From an uncultured Collinsella sp. (GTDB lineage: Bacteria; Actinomycetota; Coriobacteriia; Coriobacteriales; Coriobacteriaceae): 15,327 nucleotides of DNA. Below the pieces are notes generated by a model, which was not told the DNA's origin, searched no databases, and saw only the letters and a program-made list of their open reading frames with translations. The stretch covers positions 1 through 15,327 of the forward strand of contig CAUFMB010000049.1 in the NCBI GenBank assembly GCA_959026535.1, given 5' to 3'. Positions within the stretch are counted from its first letter, which is position 1; every line of letters begins with the position of its first letter. Both the position numbers and the translations under genes were made by a program. Of this stretch, positions 6,918 through 13,437 are shown in pieces.

Positions 6918-7367
6918 ATGGGCTACTCAATGACGGTGAAAGGAGAAATGATGCTTGAGAACGGCAAATCGATGCCTTCGGTTGATGCTTGGCTGCGCGA
7001 AGCCAAGGCCGATGTTTCGGCGGCTGATTGTGGGATGTACCTGACACACAACGGCGTGGTGCGCGCGACGCCCAAGGCCGAAGCGCGCGGAGTCGAGACC
7101 GATGGCGTGGCGCCAGGCCACAAGGTGGGCGGCATGGTGTTTGGCTTCGATGCCGAAAAGGTGCAGGCCGCTATCGAGGCGACGCGCACGATGCCGGGTA
7201 TCGGCTATGTGCGCGTGTGGCTGGCGAGCGGCGAGCTTACCGTGGGCGACGACATCATGCTCGTGCTCATTGGCGGAGACATTCGCCCGCATGTGGTCGA
7301 TGCGCTGCAGTCGCTCGTCGGCACCATCAAGAACGAGTGCGTGAGCGAGGTCGAGCGCGAGGCGTAA
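6918..7367 (+). CDS. MoaE-like protein (molybdopterin synthase large-subunit fold)
   Basis: The 149-residue product resembles MoaE, the catalytic subunit that adds sulfur to precursor Z in molybdopterin synthesis. The resemblance includes CGMYLTHNGVVR (38-49, compare CGALVTFTGKVR) and the C-terminal pattern SGELTVGDDIMLVLIGGDIRPHVVDALQSLVGTIK (about 104-138). Arg49 and Lys138 fit the E. coli active-site Arg39 and Lys119, but the second lysine (Lys126 in E. coli) appears to be replaced by Val145. It may therefore be a divergent or repurposed member. No other molybdenum-cofactor gene is in the window. GAGGA lies seven bases before the ATG at 6918, and AGGAG five bases before an in-frame ATG at 6951, so either start is possible. 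It begins three bases after the sortase stop, suggesting co-transcription. Confidence 0.62.
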   Translation: MGYSMTVKGEMMLENGKSMPSVDAWLREAKADVSAADCGMYLTHNGVVRATPKAEARGVETDGVAPGHKVGGMVFGFDAEKVQAAIEATRTMPGIGYVRVWLASGELTVGDDIMLVLIGGDIRPHVVDALQSLVGTIKNECVSEVEREA

Positions 7368-7400
7368 GGCCTCGTCGGCAATCCGAGTCTGTCTATAGCG

Positions 7401-7441
7401 AAAGCCCGCCGGCAGTTCATGTAGATCTGCCAGCGGGCTTT
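7401..7441. terminator. Bidirectional terminator between convergent genes
   Basis: AAAGCCCGCCGGCAG (7401-7415) pairs with CTGCCAGCGGGCTTT (7427-7441) over 15 positions with one G-U pair and an 11-base loop. Both strands have A/T at the stem ends. It lies between the end of the MoaE-like gene and the end of the minus-strand membrane-protein gene, so it can serve both. Confidence 0.85.
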
Positions 7442-7473
7442 GATGTGTTGGAGCTATTTTGCTCTGGCGTTTG

Positions 7474-8703
7474 CTACACGCGTGTGGCGTCCTTGGGGCT
7501 CATGGTCATACTCTGAAAACGGTTCTCCATATATTCGTTATCGAAATGCTTGTCATAGAACTGTGCGACGGGAATATTTCGAACGGTTCCGTTGACGCGC
7601 TGATACCAATAGTCGAGCGATTGCAACGTCATGACGCCGTCGATCAACATGACGGCGGTCAGGATGACGGTAGCAGAGTAGCGGCGTTTCCATGGAATCA
7701 TATTGATGAGCTTAAGCAGGCGCGGCAGCAAGACCTTGATCCAGATGAGGCCACCCAGGCCCCACATGCAGGCAAACGGCGTGCATGTGCGTCCCCCGGT
7801 CAATACCGCGATGGGATCGGGCATGCCGAATAGCCTAATGTGTGAATAGCTCCACGACACCACGCCAAATGAGGTCTGCATAAACCAGCCTACAAACACC
7901 TCGAAAGCGCCGCCGATCAGGGCACTTACCAGGAAAATGATCAGAGGATTCTTTTTATAGAAGCGGTTGAGCGCCATGGTCATGAGCACCGCGCCAAATC
8001 CGTAGATGGGGCTAAAGGGGCCAAATAGCATACCGGCACGGTCCTGATAGACGCCGGGATCGACGACGACCATATGCCAGACTTCCTCGAGAATGAGACC
8101 TAACACGCTGCAGACGAAGAATACCCAGAACAGGTTGAAGTAGTTGAGCTTGATGTAGCCCTCGCCGGTTTCGTCGCGGCCGAGCATCCCCTCGGCGGCG
8201 GCATCGCGGTCGAGCATCTCTTGCAGACGGCGCTGCAGTTCGCGCTCCTGGCGTAGCGTGGGGTCGACGGTGGCCGACAGCGCAATGAGGATGACAAGCT
8301 GGACGGCGGGGCGCAGCAGGAAGGGTCCGATGCCCTGGAGCATCACGTCAACTAAAAGCTCCACGACGGTAAATGCGATGAGGACGTAAGACAGGCGGGC
8401 GGCATTGCGCCGCTGGTCCTTGATGAGGTCCAGGCCAAAGACGATCAAGATGATCGCGCTTGCCGCCGAGAGCATAATGCCGGCGACGATAAGGCCAACC
8501 GCGACTAGGGTGTTATCACCGAGCTTAGCGGCGACGTTGCCGTTAATGAGTGCGGTGATGACCTGCCACATAAAGACGGCGACTGACGGGAGCGTGCCCA
8601 CGCCAGATAGGGTGCACAGGACTGCGTAGACCTTGATGATAAGGGGGATCTTCTTGGCCTCCGTGGTGCTGGGGACACTGGGGTCGAGTTGATTTCGATC
8701 CAT
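7474..8703 (-). CDS. PF06541-like multi-pass membrane protein (putative ABC transporter permease family)
   Basis: The 409-residue product has several hydrophobic segments (about 20-50, 65-93, 104-145, 188-214, 225-245, 252-275, 310-330 and 343-362). A charged helical linker (about 148-182) divides it. The C-terminal half matches my memory of the PF06541 family: NLFWVFFVCSVLGLILEEVW (190-209), then FGPFSPIYGFGAV (227-239) and the ending YDKHFDNEYMENRF. The family is labelled a putative ABC transporter permease, but its function is not established, and no ATPase or binding protein is encoded nearby. The start at 8703 has AAAGG just upstream on the minus strand. The N-terminal half is not recognised. 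It is convergent with the MoaE-like gene and divergent from purF. Confidence 0.75.
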   Translation of the reverse strand: MDRNQLDPSVPSTTEAKKIPLIIKVYAVLCTLSGVGTLPSVAVFMWQVITALINGNVAAKLGDNTLVAVGLIVAGIMLSAASAIILIVFGLDLIKDQRRNAARLSYVLIAFTVVELLVDVMLQGIGPFLLRPAVQLVILIALSATVDPTLRQERELQRRLQEMLDRDAAAEGMLGRDETGEGYIKLNYFNLFWVFFVCSVLGLILEEVWHMVVVDPGVYQDRAGMLFGPFSPIYGFGAVLMTMALNRFYKKNPLIIFLVSALIGGAFEVFVGWFMQTSFGVVSWSYSHIRLFGMPDPIAVLTGGRTCTPFACMWGLGGLIWIKVLLPRLLKLINMIPWKRRYSATVILTAVMLIDGVMTLQSLDYWYQRVNGTVRNIPVAQFYDKHFDNEYMENRFQSMTMSPKDATRV

Positions 8704-8719
8704 ACGCTACCTTTCTCGT

Positions 8720-8737
8720 CTTGTAGTAGCCTACAAG
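8720..8737. promoter_or_regulatory. Inverted repeat before the PF06541-like gene
   Basis: CTTGTAG (8720-8726) and CTACAAG (8731-8737) form a perfect 7+4+7 inverted repeat 17 bases upstream of the minus-strand start codon, next to its ribosome site. It could be a repressor operator or a small leader hairpin. Nothing else identifies it. Confidence 0.35.
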
Positions 8738-8935
8738 GATACGCCGACGACCAGCTAAAAGACAGGACGAACGTCCCAATTGCAACAATGTAGCCCCTAG
8801 CGCGGGCGAGACACGGCGCACGGGAAGTCTTCGAGGCCGTTGCCCCTGAGAGTGGACTACCCAATAAAATGTTTGGTCGCAAAACGGATAATAAGCTCGG
8901 TGGGCTTTTAAAAAGCGCTGCTCATGCGCGGGGGA
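8738..8935. other. Divergent intergenic region with no recognised gene
   Basis: Between the divergent membrane-protein and purF genes I see no credible coding sequence. Open frames across it lack ribosome sites and have no recognisable protein. It contains two short perfect palindromes: GGACG-AA-CGTCC (8765-8776) and GCTTTT-A-AAAAGC (8904-8916). It must hold the promoter of the minus-strand gene, which I could not place. Confidence 0.5.
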
Positions 8936-8958
8936 GCGCGTCGCGCCGTGCGTATAAT
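8936..8958 (+). promoter_or_regulatory. purF promoter -10 with an overlapping GC palindrome
   Basis: TATAAT (8953-8958) is a perfect -10 hexamer; transcription would start near 8965, leaving a leader of about 35 bases. No -35 consensus is seen. Just upstream, GCGCG-T-CGCGC (8936-8946) is a perfect palindrome occupying the -35/spacer region, where a bound protein could block or assist RNA polymerase. A purine-responsive regulator is plausible but is inference. Confidence 0.5.
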
Positions 8959-8999
8959 AAGGCGGGTAACGCCAAAATACGAGGCTCTGAGGGGATGCC

Positions 9000-10670
9000 A
9001 TGTCTCAAGAAACCATCCACGCGGCCGAGCGTGCCGCGGGACAGGTGAACGCCATGTCGACGTATGATCCGGACTCTGACCAGCTGCATGAGGAATGCGG
9101 CGTTTTTGGTGTCTGGGCGCCCGATCGCGACGTGGCTCGACTGACGTACTTTGGCCTGCGTGCACTGCAGCATCGCGGCCAAGAATCGGCGGGAATCGCC
9201 GTTGGTGACGGCGGTACGGTTATGGTCCGCAAGGATCTGGGCCTGCTCGACCGCGTGTTCTCCAATGCCGACTTGTCGACGCTCTCCGGTCAGCTGGCCG
9301 TGGGTCATGTGCGCTACGGCACCGCCGGCGCCAAGAGCTGGGAAGCCTCTCAGCCGCACCTCTCTACCATCAATAGCGTCATTATCGCGCTCGCGCACAA
9401 CGGCACCCTCGTCAACACCGACGAGCTGCGTCGCCAGCTGATCGAGCTGGGCGTACCGTTCCTCTCCAACTCGGATTCCGAGGTCGCGACCAAACTCATC
9501 GGCTACTTTACTCAGCGTACTGGCCATCTGCGCGAGGGCATTCGCAAGACCATGGAGCTCGTGCGCGGCGGCTACGCCATGACGCTCATCAACGAGCAGG
9601 CGCTCTACGCATTCCGCGATCCGCACGGCATTCGCCCGCTCGTGCTGGGCAAGCTGGTGGATGAGGGCCTGGACCAGGCCGATGCCGCATCCGTTTCGCA
9701 GCTGCCGTCGCAGGACGGCGCCGCGACGGTCGACGCCACCACCCATGTCACGCGCGCCGGCGGCTGGGTCGTTGCCTCCGAGACCTGCGCGCTCGATATC
9801 GTGGGCGCCGAGTACGTCCGCGACGTCCGTCCCGGTGAGATTTTGCGCATCAGCGCCGAGGGCCTTGTGTCCGAGCAGGGCGTGCCTGCCGCCGAAGAGC
9901 CTGCTAACTGCATTTTTGAGCAGGTCTACTTTGCTCGCCCCGATTCCATCATGAACGGCAAGAGCGTCTACGCCTGCCGTTATGACATGGGTCGTCAGCT
10001 GGCACATGAGGAGCCCGTCGAGGCCGACCTGGTCATCGGCGTGCCCGACTCCGGCCTGCCGCCCGCGGAGGGCTATTCGCACGAGAGTGGCATTCCCTTT
10101 GGCGAGGGCCTCATCAAGAACCGCTATGTGGGCCGTACGTTTATCGAGCCTACGCAGGAGCTGCGTGCCATGGGCGCGCGTATGAAGCTCAACCCGCTGC
10201 GTGACAACATCGAGGGCAAGCGCCTGGTCGTCATCGACGACTCCATCGTGCGCGGTACCACCATGGTGCAGCTCGTCAAGATGCTGCGCAACGCCGGCGC
10301 CAAGGAGATTCATATCCGCATCAACTCGCCCGAGGTCATCTGGCCGTGCTTCTACGGTATCGATACCGACGTGCAGTCGCAGCTTATCAGCGCCAACAAG
10401 ACGGTCGACGAGATTTGCGAGTATATCGGCGCCGATTCGCTGGCCTTCCTTTCGGTCGAGGGCCTGCTTAAGGTCATGCCCAAGGGCGGTTACTGCGATG
10501 CGTGCTTTACCGGCCGCTACCCCGTGGCGATTCCCGAGAGCTTTGGCCGCGACAAGTTCATGGAGGGCTTTAAGCCCCGCAACCTGGACAAGCCGCTGCA
10601 CTTTGATGACGACGCCGTGGTCGAGAAATACGACGATCGCAGCTGGGAAGAGGAACACGGCGAGGCCTAA
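9000..10670 (+). CDS. purF: Amidophosphoribosyltransferase, [4Fe-4S] type
   Basis: Catalyses the first committed purine step, making 5-phosphoribosylamine from PRPP and glutamine. The product is 556 residues. Cys33 in HEECGVFGVW is the N-terminal nucleophile exposed by propeptide removal. The glutaminase residues Arg105, Asn134/Gly135 and Asp160 and the PRPP loop VIDDSIVRGTT (411-421) are intact. Cys304, Cys450, Cys500 and Cys503 match the four iron-sulfur ligands of B. subtilis PurF, so it should be an oxygen-sensitive cluster enzyme. About 30 extra residues (217-255) interrupt the usual short link before WVVASETCALD. The ATG at 9000 follows GAGGGG; an in-frame ATG at 9054 with AGGTGA upstream would give a 14-residue propeptide, closer to the usual length, and is a serious alternative. 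Confidence 0.97.
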   Translation: MSQETIHAAERAAGQVNAMSTYDPDSDQLHEECGVFGVWAPDRDVARLTYFGLRALQHRGQESAGIAVGDGGTVMVRKDLGLLDRVFSNADLSTLSGQLAVGHVRYGTAGAKSWEASQPHLSTINSVIIALAHNGTLVNTDELRRQLIELGVPFLSNSDSEVATKLIGYFTQRTGHLREGIRKTMELVRGGYAMTLINEQALYAFRDPHGIRPLVLGKLVDEGLDQADAASVSQLPSQDGAATVDATTHVTRAGGWVVASETCALDIVGAEYVRDVRPGEILRISAEGLVSEQGVPAAEEPANCIFEQVYFARPDSIMNGKSVYACRYDMGRQLAHEEPVEADLVIGVPDSGLPPAEGYSHESGIPFGEGLIKNRYVGRTFIEPTQELRAMGARMKLNPLRDNIEGKRLVVIDDSIVRGTTMVQLVKMLRNAGAKEIHIRINSPEVIWPCFYGIDTDVQSQLISANKTVDEICEYIGADSLAFLSVEGLLKVMPKGGYCDACFTGRYPVAIPESFGRDKFMEGFKPRNLDKPLHFDDDAVVEKYDDRSWEEEHGEA

Positions 10671-10709
10671 AACCTGCCAAAAAGGGACAGGTTTATTTTG
10701 GTAGGTTTT
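10669..10709 (+). repeat. GGGACAGG-type palindromic repeat after purF, possibly its terminator
   Basis: AAAACCTGCCAAAA (10669-10682) pairs with TTTTGGTAGGTTTT (10696-10709) over 14 positions with one G-U pair. The 13-base loop contains GGGACAGGTTTA. It starts within the purF stop codon and ends in T-rich sequence, so it may also terminate transcription. The loop motif recurs, in reverse orientation, in the gap before the foldase gene (13346-13361), pointing to a dispersed repeat family. Confidence 0.65.
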
Positions 10710-10722
10710 ACCTGCTGTTTTG

Positions 10723-10758
10723 TTGATATGACGGCGCGCGTTGTTATGGCGCGCGCCG
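10723..10758 (+). promoter_or_regulatory. Possible purM promoter with a GC-rich palindrome
   Basis: TTGATA (10723-10728) is five of six to the -35 consensus. TATGGC lies 16 bases later and is a poor -10. CGGCGCGCG (10732-10740) and CGCGCGCCG (10750-10758) form a 9+9+9 inverted repeat across the spacer and -10. This recalls the GCGCG palindrome at the purF promoter and may be an operator. Tentative. Confidence 0.3.
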
Positions 10759-10778
10759 AAATGAACGCAACTATGAGC

Positions 10779-10807
10779 ACCGTTTGGCGCCCGGGCGGCG
10801 CCACGGT
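10779..10807 (+). promoter_or_regulatory. Leader hairpin just before the purM ribosome site
   Basis: ACCGT-TT-GGCGCC (10779-10791) pairs with GGCGCC-ACGGT (10797-10807), giving 11 base pairs with a two-base bulge and loop CGGGC. It ends a few bases before the purine-rich ribosome site (10812-10821) and could affect translation initiation. It matches no riboswitch class I know. Confidence 0.4.
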
Positions 10808-10827
10808 AGTGGGAGAGGAAGGCTCAG

Positions 10828-11931
10828 ATGAGCGACAGCAAGCATGTGACGTATGAGGATGCCGGCGTCGATACCGCCGAGGGCGGCCGCGCCGTTGACG
10901 CTATTAAGCAGATGGTTAAGGACACCAACCGTCCCGAGGTCATCGGCGGCATCGGTGGCTTTGGTGGCCTGTTCTCGGCTGCCGCGCTTAAGGATATGGA
11001 AGACCCGATTCTGATTAGCGGTACCGACGGCGTGGGCACCAAGCTCGTGCTCGCCCAGATCATGGACCGTCACGAGACGGTGGGCCAGGACCTGGTTGCT
11101 ATGTGCGTCAACGACATTCTGGCTTCGGGTGCCGAGCCGCTGTTCTTCCTGGACTACGTTGCCATCGGCCACATCGAGGCCGAGCACATGGCAAAGATCA
11201 TCAAGGGTGTGGCCGACGGCTGCAAGCTCGCGGGCTGCGCGCTCGTGGGCGGCGAGATGGCCGAGCACCCCGGCGTCATGGCTCCTGCCGACTACGACCT
11301 TGCCGGATTTACCGTGGGCGTCGTCGACCGTCCCAAGATGCTCGACCCCGCGAATGTCCGTCCCGGCGACGTGATCCTGGGCCTGCCTTCCACCGGCGTG
11401 CACTCCAACGGCTACTCGCTCGTGCGTAAGGTCATTGGCGTCGACGGTATTAAGCCGGGCACGCCCGAGGCCGCCGCTAAGGCCGAGGAGCTGAGCCGTC
11501 CGCTCGAGGAACTCGGCGGCGCATCGCTGGCAGACGCCCTGTTGGCCCCCACGCGCATCTATGTCAAGCCGATTCTGGAGCTGCTGCGCGGTGGCGCTCC
11601 GGTGCACGCCATCGCCCATATCACTGGCGGCGGTATTACCGAGAACCTCAACCGCGCGCTCGCCGACGACGTCGACGCCGTGGTCACCCGCAACGGCGCC
11701 GAGATGGGTTGGGACGTTCCGCCCGTCATCACCTACGTGTCGCGCCAGGCCGAGCTCGCGCCCAACGAGGCATGCAAGACCTTCAACATGGGCGTTGGCC
11801 TGTGCCTGATCGTCGCCCCCGAGGACGAGGTTGCCGTGACCGAGGCCCTGGTCGCGCTGGGCGAGAAGCCGTTCCGCGTGGGCGAGTGCGTCGAGGGCTC
11901 CGGTAAGGTCGTGTACTCCGATGAGCGCTAA
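10828..11931 (+). CDS. purM: Phosphoribosylformylglycinamidine cyclo-ligase (AIR synthetase)
   Basis: Closes the imidazole ring, converting FGAM to AIR with ATP in the fifth step of purine synthesis. The product is 367 residues (E. coli 345). YEDAGVD (9-15), GTDGVGTKL (65-73), the GLPSTGVHSNGYSLVR segment and the HITGGGITENLNR segment are all family signatures in the usual order. The ATG at 10828 follows GAGAGGAAGG. The last 11 bases overlap purN, so the two are translationally coupled. It is separated from purF by 157 bases with a repeat hairpin, so it may be transcribed independently. Confidence 0.98.
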   Translation: MSDSKHVTYEDAGVDTAEGGRAVDAIKQMVKDTNRPEVIGGIGGFGGLFSAAALKDMEDPILISGTDGVGTKLVLAQIMDRHETVGQDLVAMCVNDILASGAEPLFFLDYVAIGHIEAEHMAKIIKGVADGCKLAGCALVGGEMAEHPGVMAPADYDLAGFTVGVVDRPKMLDPANVRPGDVILGLPSTGVHSNGYSLVRKVIGVDGIKPGTPEAAAKAEELSRPLEELGGASLADALLAPTRIYVKPILELLRGGAPVHAIAHITGGGITENLNRALADDVDAVVTRNGAEMGWDVPPVITYVSRQAELAPNEACKTFNMGVGLCLIVAPEDEVAVTEALVALGEKPFRVGECVEGSGKVVYSDER

Positions 11932-12622
11932 CGAGCAGATGGCTGCTGCCGCGAGCCTGGGCTTTGTGCCCTACACCCGTCCGACCGGCACCGATACGGC
12001 CGAGCCGCTCAAGATCGGTGTGCTCATCAGCGGTTCGGGTACCAACCTGCAGGCGCTGATCGATCTGATCGCCGCCGGCAAGCTCAACGCTTCGATTGAG
12101 CTTGTGGTGTCGAGCCGTCCTTCGGCTAAGGGTTTGCAGCGCGCTGAGCGCGCGGGCATCCAGACGCTCACGCTGTCCAAGGATGTCTATGCCGACCCCA
12201 TCGCCGCCGACGAGATCATCGCGCACGAGCTGCTCGAGCGCGGCTGCGAATATGTGGTCATGGCCGGTTACATGCGCATGGTGCACACGCCGCTGCTGGC
12301 GGCGTTTCCCAACCGCGTGGTCAACTTGCATCCGGCACTGCTGCCGAGCTTTACCGGCGCGCATGCGATCGACGATGCCTTTGCGCGCGGCGTCAAGGTA
12401 ACCGGTGTGACCGTGCACTTTGCCAACGAGATCTACGACAACGGCCCCATCATCGCCCAGCGCGCGCTGGCTGTTGAGGAGGGCTGGGACGTCGACACGC
12501 TCGAGGAGCACATCCACGCGATTGAGCACGTGCTGTATCCCGAGGTCGTGCAGATGCTCGCCGACGGCCGCGTCCACGTGCTGGAGAGCGGCAAGGTTGC
12601 AATTGACGCGCCTCGCGGCTAG
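11921..12622 (+). CDS. purN: Phosphoribosylglycinamide formyltransferase (GAR transformylase)
   Basis: Transfers the formyl group of 10-formyltetrahydrofolate to GAR, the third purine step. The product is 233 residues. After a non-conserved N-terminal extension of about 28 residues it starts PLKIGVLISGSGTNLQALID. The catalytic Asn135 and His137 are in NLHPALLPSF, and Asp173 in YDNGPIIAQ, a constant offset of 29 from E. coli Asn106, His108 and Asp144. The ATG lies 11 bases inside the purM reading frame. A clear terminator follows, which makes purMN a unit. Confidence 0.97.
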   Translation: MSANEQMAAAASLGFVPYTRPTGTDTAEPLKIGVLISGSGTNLQALIDLIAAGKLNASIELVVSSRPSAKGLQRAERAGIQTLTLSKDVYADPIAADEIIAHELLERGCEYVVMAGYMRMVHTPLLAAFPNRVVNLHPALLPSFTGAHAIDDAFARGVKVTGVTVHFANEIYDNGPIIAQRALAVEEGWDVDTLEEHIHAIEHVLYPEVVQMLADGRVHVLESGKVAIDAPRG

Positions 12623-12654
12623 CGGCGCACAGTACAATTTAGCCGAGTAGTCAG

Positions 12655-12697
12655 GGTGGTCATTGGCGCCAAGGCGCGCGTGGCCACCTTTTGTTTT
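12655..12697 (+). terminator. Rho-independent terminator of purMN
   Basis: GGTGGTCA (12655-12662) pairs with TGGCCACC (12681-12688), with one G-U pair, and is followed directly by TTTTGTTTT (12689-12697). It lies 33 bases after the purN stop and is a standard intrinsic terminator. Confidence 0.9.
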
Positions 12698-12774
12698 GGG
12701 TAGTCATCGGGAACGGTCTTTAACGACTGGTCATTCAAGAACGTCGCAGGTGACTAGGTGAGAGAGGTGAGCGC

Positions 12775-13239
12775 ATGGCGGATAACGAAGCGCTGTTTAC
12801 GCCTGAGTTGGTGTTTTTTGATTGGGAGTGTGCGACGCCGGATGAGGTGTTTGCGCGGCTCGAGGGCGAGCTTGCACCACGTGGCTACATTGCGTCCGGT
12901 TGGCTCGGCGCCGTTCGCACGCGCGAGGATGCCTATCCCACGGGTCTTGCCATGCCGGCGGCAAATATCGCCATCCCGCACACCGATCCGGGGTTTGTGG
13001 CTAAGCCCTATATCGCGGTGATAAAGCCCGCCGCGCCCGTCACGTTCAATGCTATGGCGGGCATGGGCGCCCCCGTGCCCGCGCAGATCATTATCAATCT
13101 GGGCATTGCCGAGCCGGGCGGCCAGGTCGAGGCCCTGCAAGCGCTTATGAATATCTTTATGGATGCCGACGCCGCAGCCGATGTGCTCGGCCAGACCACA
13201 TGCCAAGGCATGGTCGACGCCATCCGCCGTCACTTTTAA
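12775..13239 (+). CDS. Stand-alone PTS EIIA protein, galactitol/fructose type
   Basis: The 154-residue product has the PTS EIIA type-2 fold signature: YPTGLAMPAANIAIPHTDP (54-72), with His69 as the phosphorylated residue. The YPTGL before the active site is characteristic of galactitol-type (GatA) members. The C-terminal part (LQALMNIFMDADAAADV) also fits. It would accept phosphate from HPr and pass it to an EIIB. No EIIB, EIIC or sugar catabolic gene is adjacent, so it either serves a permease encoded elsewhere or has a regulatory role. The ATG at 12775 has AGAGGTGA upstream. It lies between the purMN terminator and a repeat-rich gap and looks monocistronic. Confidence 0.88.
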   Translation: MADNEALFTPELVFFDWECATPDEVFARLEGELAPRGYIASGWLGAVRTREDAYPTGLAMPAANIAIPHTDPGFVAKPYIAVIKPAAPVTFNAMAGMGAPVPAQIIINLGIAEPGGQVEALQALMNIFMDADAAADVLGQTTCQGMVDAIRRHF

Positions 13240-13250
13240 GGTGGAGCTAA

Positions 13251-13299
13251 GCCGGCATTTGGGGACATTCCTTTTCTGCCGGCGCTTGGGGAATGTCCC
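13251..13299. repeat. GGGGACATTCC direct and inverted repeat after the EIIA gene
   Basis: GGGACATTCC (13262-13271) and GGAATGTCCC (13290-13299) are perfect 10-bp arms around an 18-base loop. GCCGGC followed by (A/G)(T/C)TTGGGG occurs twice, at 13251-13264 and 13278-13291, 27 bases apart. It starts 11 bases after the EIIA stop. The GGGGACA start resembles the GGGACAGG repeats nearby, so it is probably a REP-like element. A weak terminator role is possible. Confidence 0.6.
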
Positions 13300-13329
13300 T
13301 AACTGCCAACAGCCAGAACAGCCTCCCTT

Positions 13330-13361
13330 TGCACCAAAATGGTGCAGATTAACCTGTCCCC
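13330..13361. repeat. GGGACAGG-type repeat with adjoining hairpin
   Basis: TGCACCA-AAA-TGGTGCA (13330-13346) is a perfect hairpin followed by GATTAACCTGTCCCCC. On the minus strand this reads GGGGGACAGGTTAATC and then the hairpin. GGGACAGGTT(T/A)A is shared with the loop of the repeat after purF (10684-10695). I take both as members of one dispersed family. Confidence 0.6.
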
Positions 13362-13364
13362 CAT

Positions 13365-13401
13365 ACACCAGGTGTGTTGCGGGGGCCGCGTTGTGACACA
13401 A
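13365..13401. promoter_or_regulatory. Two 11-bp palindromes upstream of the foldase gene
   Basis: ACACC-A-GGTGT (13365-13375) and TTGTG-A-CACAA (13391-13401) are both perfect 5+1+5 palindromes with central A, 26 bases apart, within 75 bases of the foldase start. They lie where the promoter must be, but I could not place -35 and -10 elements with confidence. They may bind a regulator. Confidence 0.35.
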
Positions 13402-13437
13402 TGGCGTTTGTTCGATTCGTGATGCGAAAGGCCAACT

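Noticed and set aside
8959..8999. Purine riboswitch in the purF leader
   Set aside because: With the TATAAT at 8953-8958 the leader is only about 35 bases, too short for a purine aptamer, and the core aptamer residues are absent.
8922..10658. A 578-codon minus-strand open frame opposite purF
   Set aside because: Same antisense effect: it is confined to the purF extent, has no recognisable domain and no convincing ribosome site.
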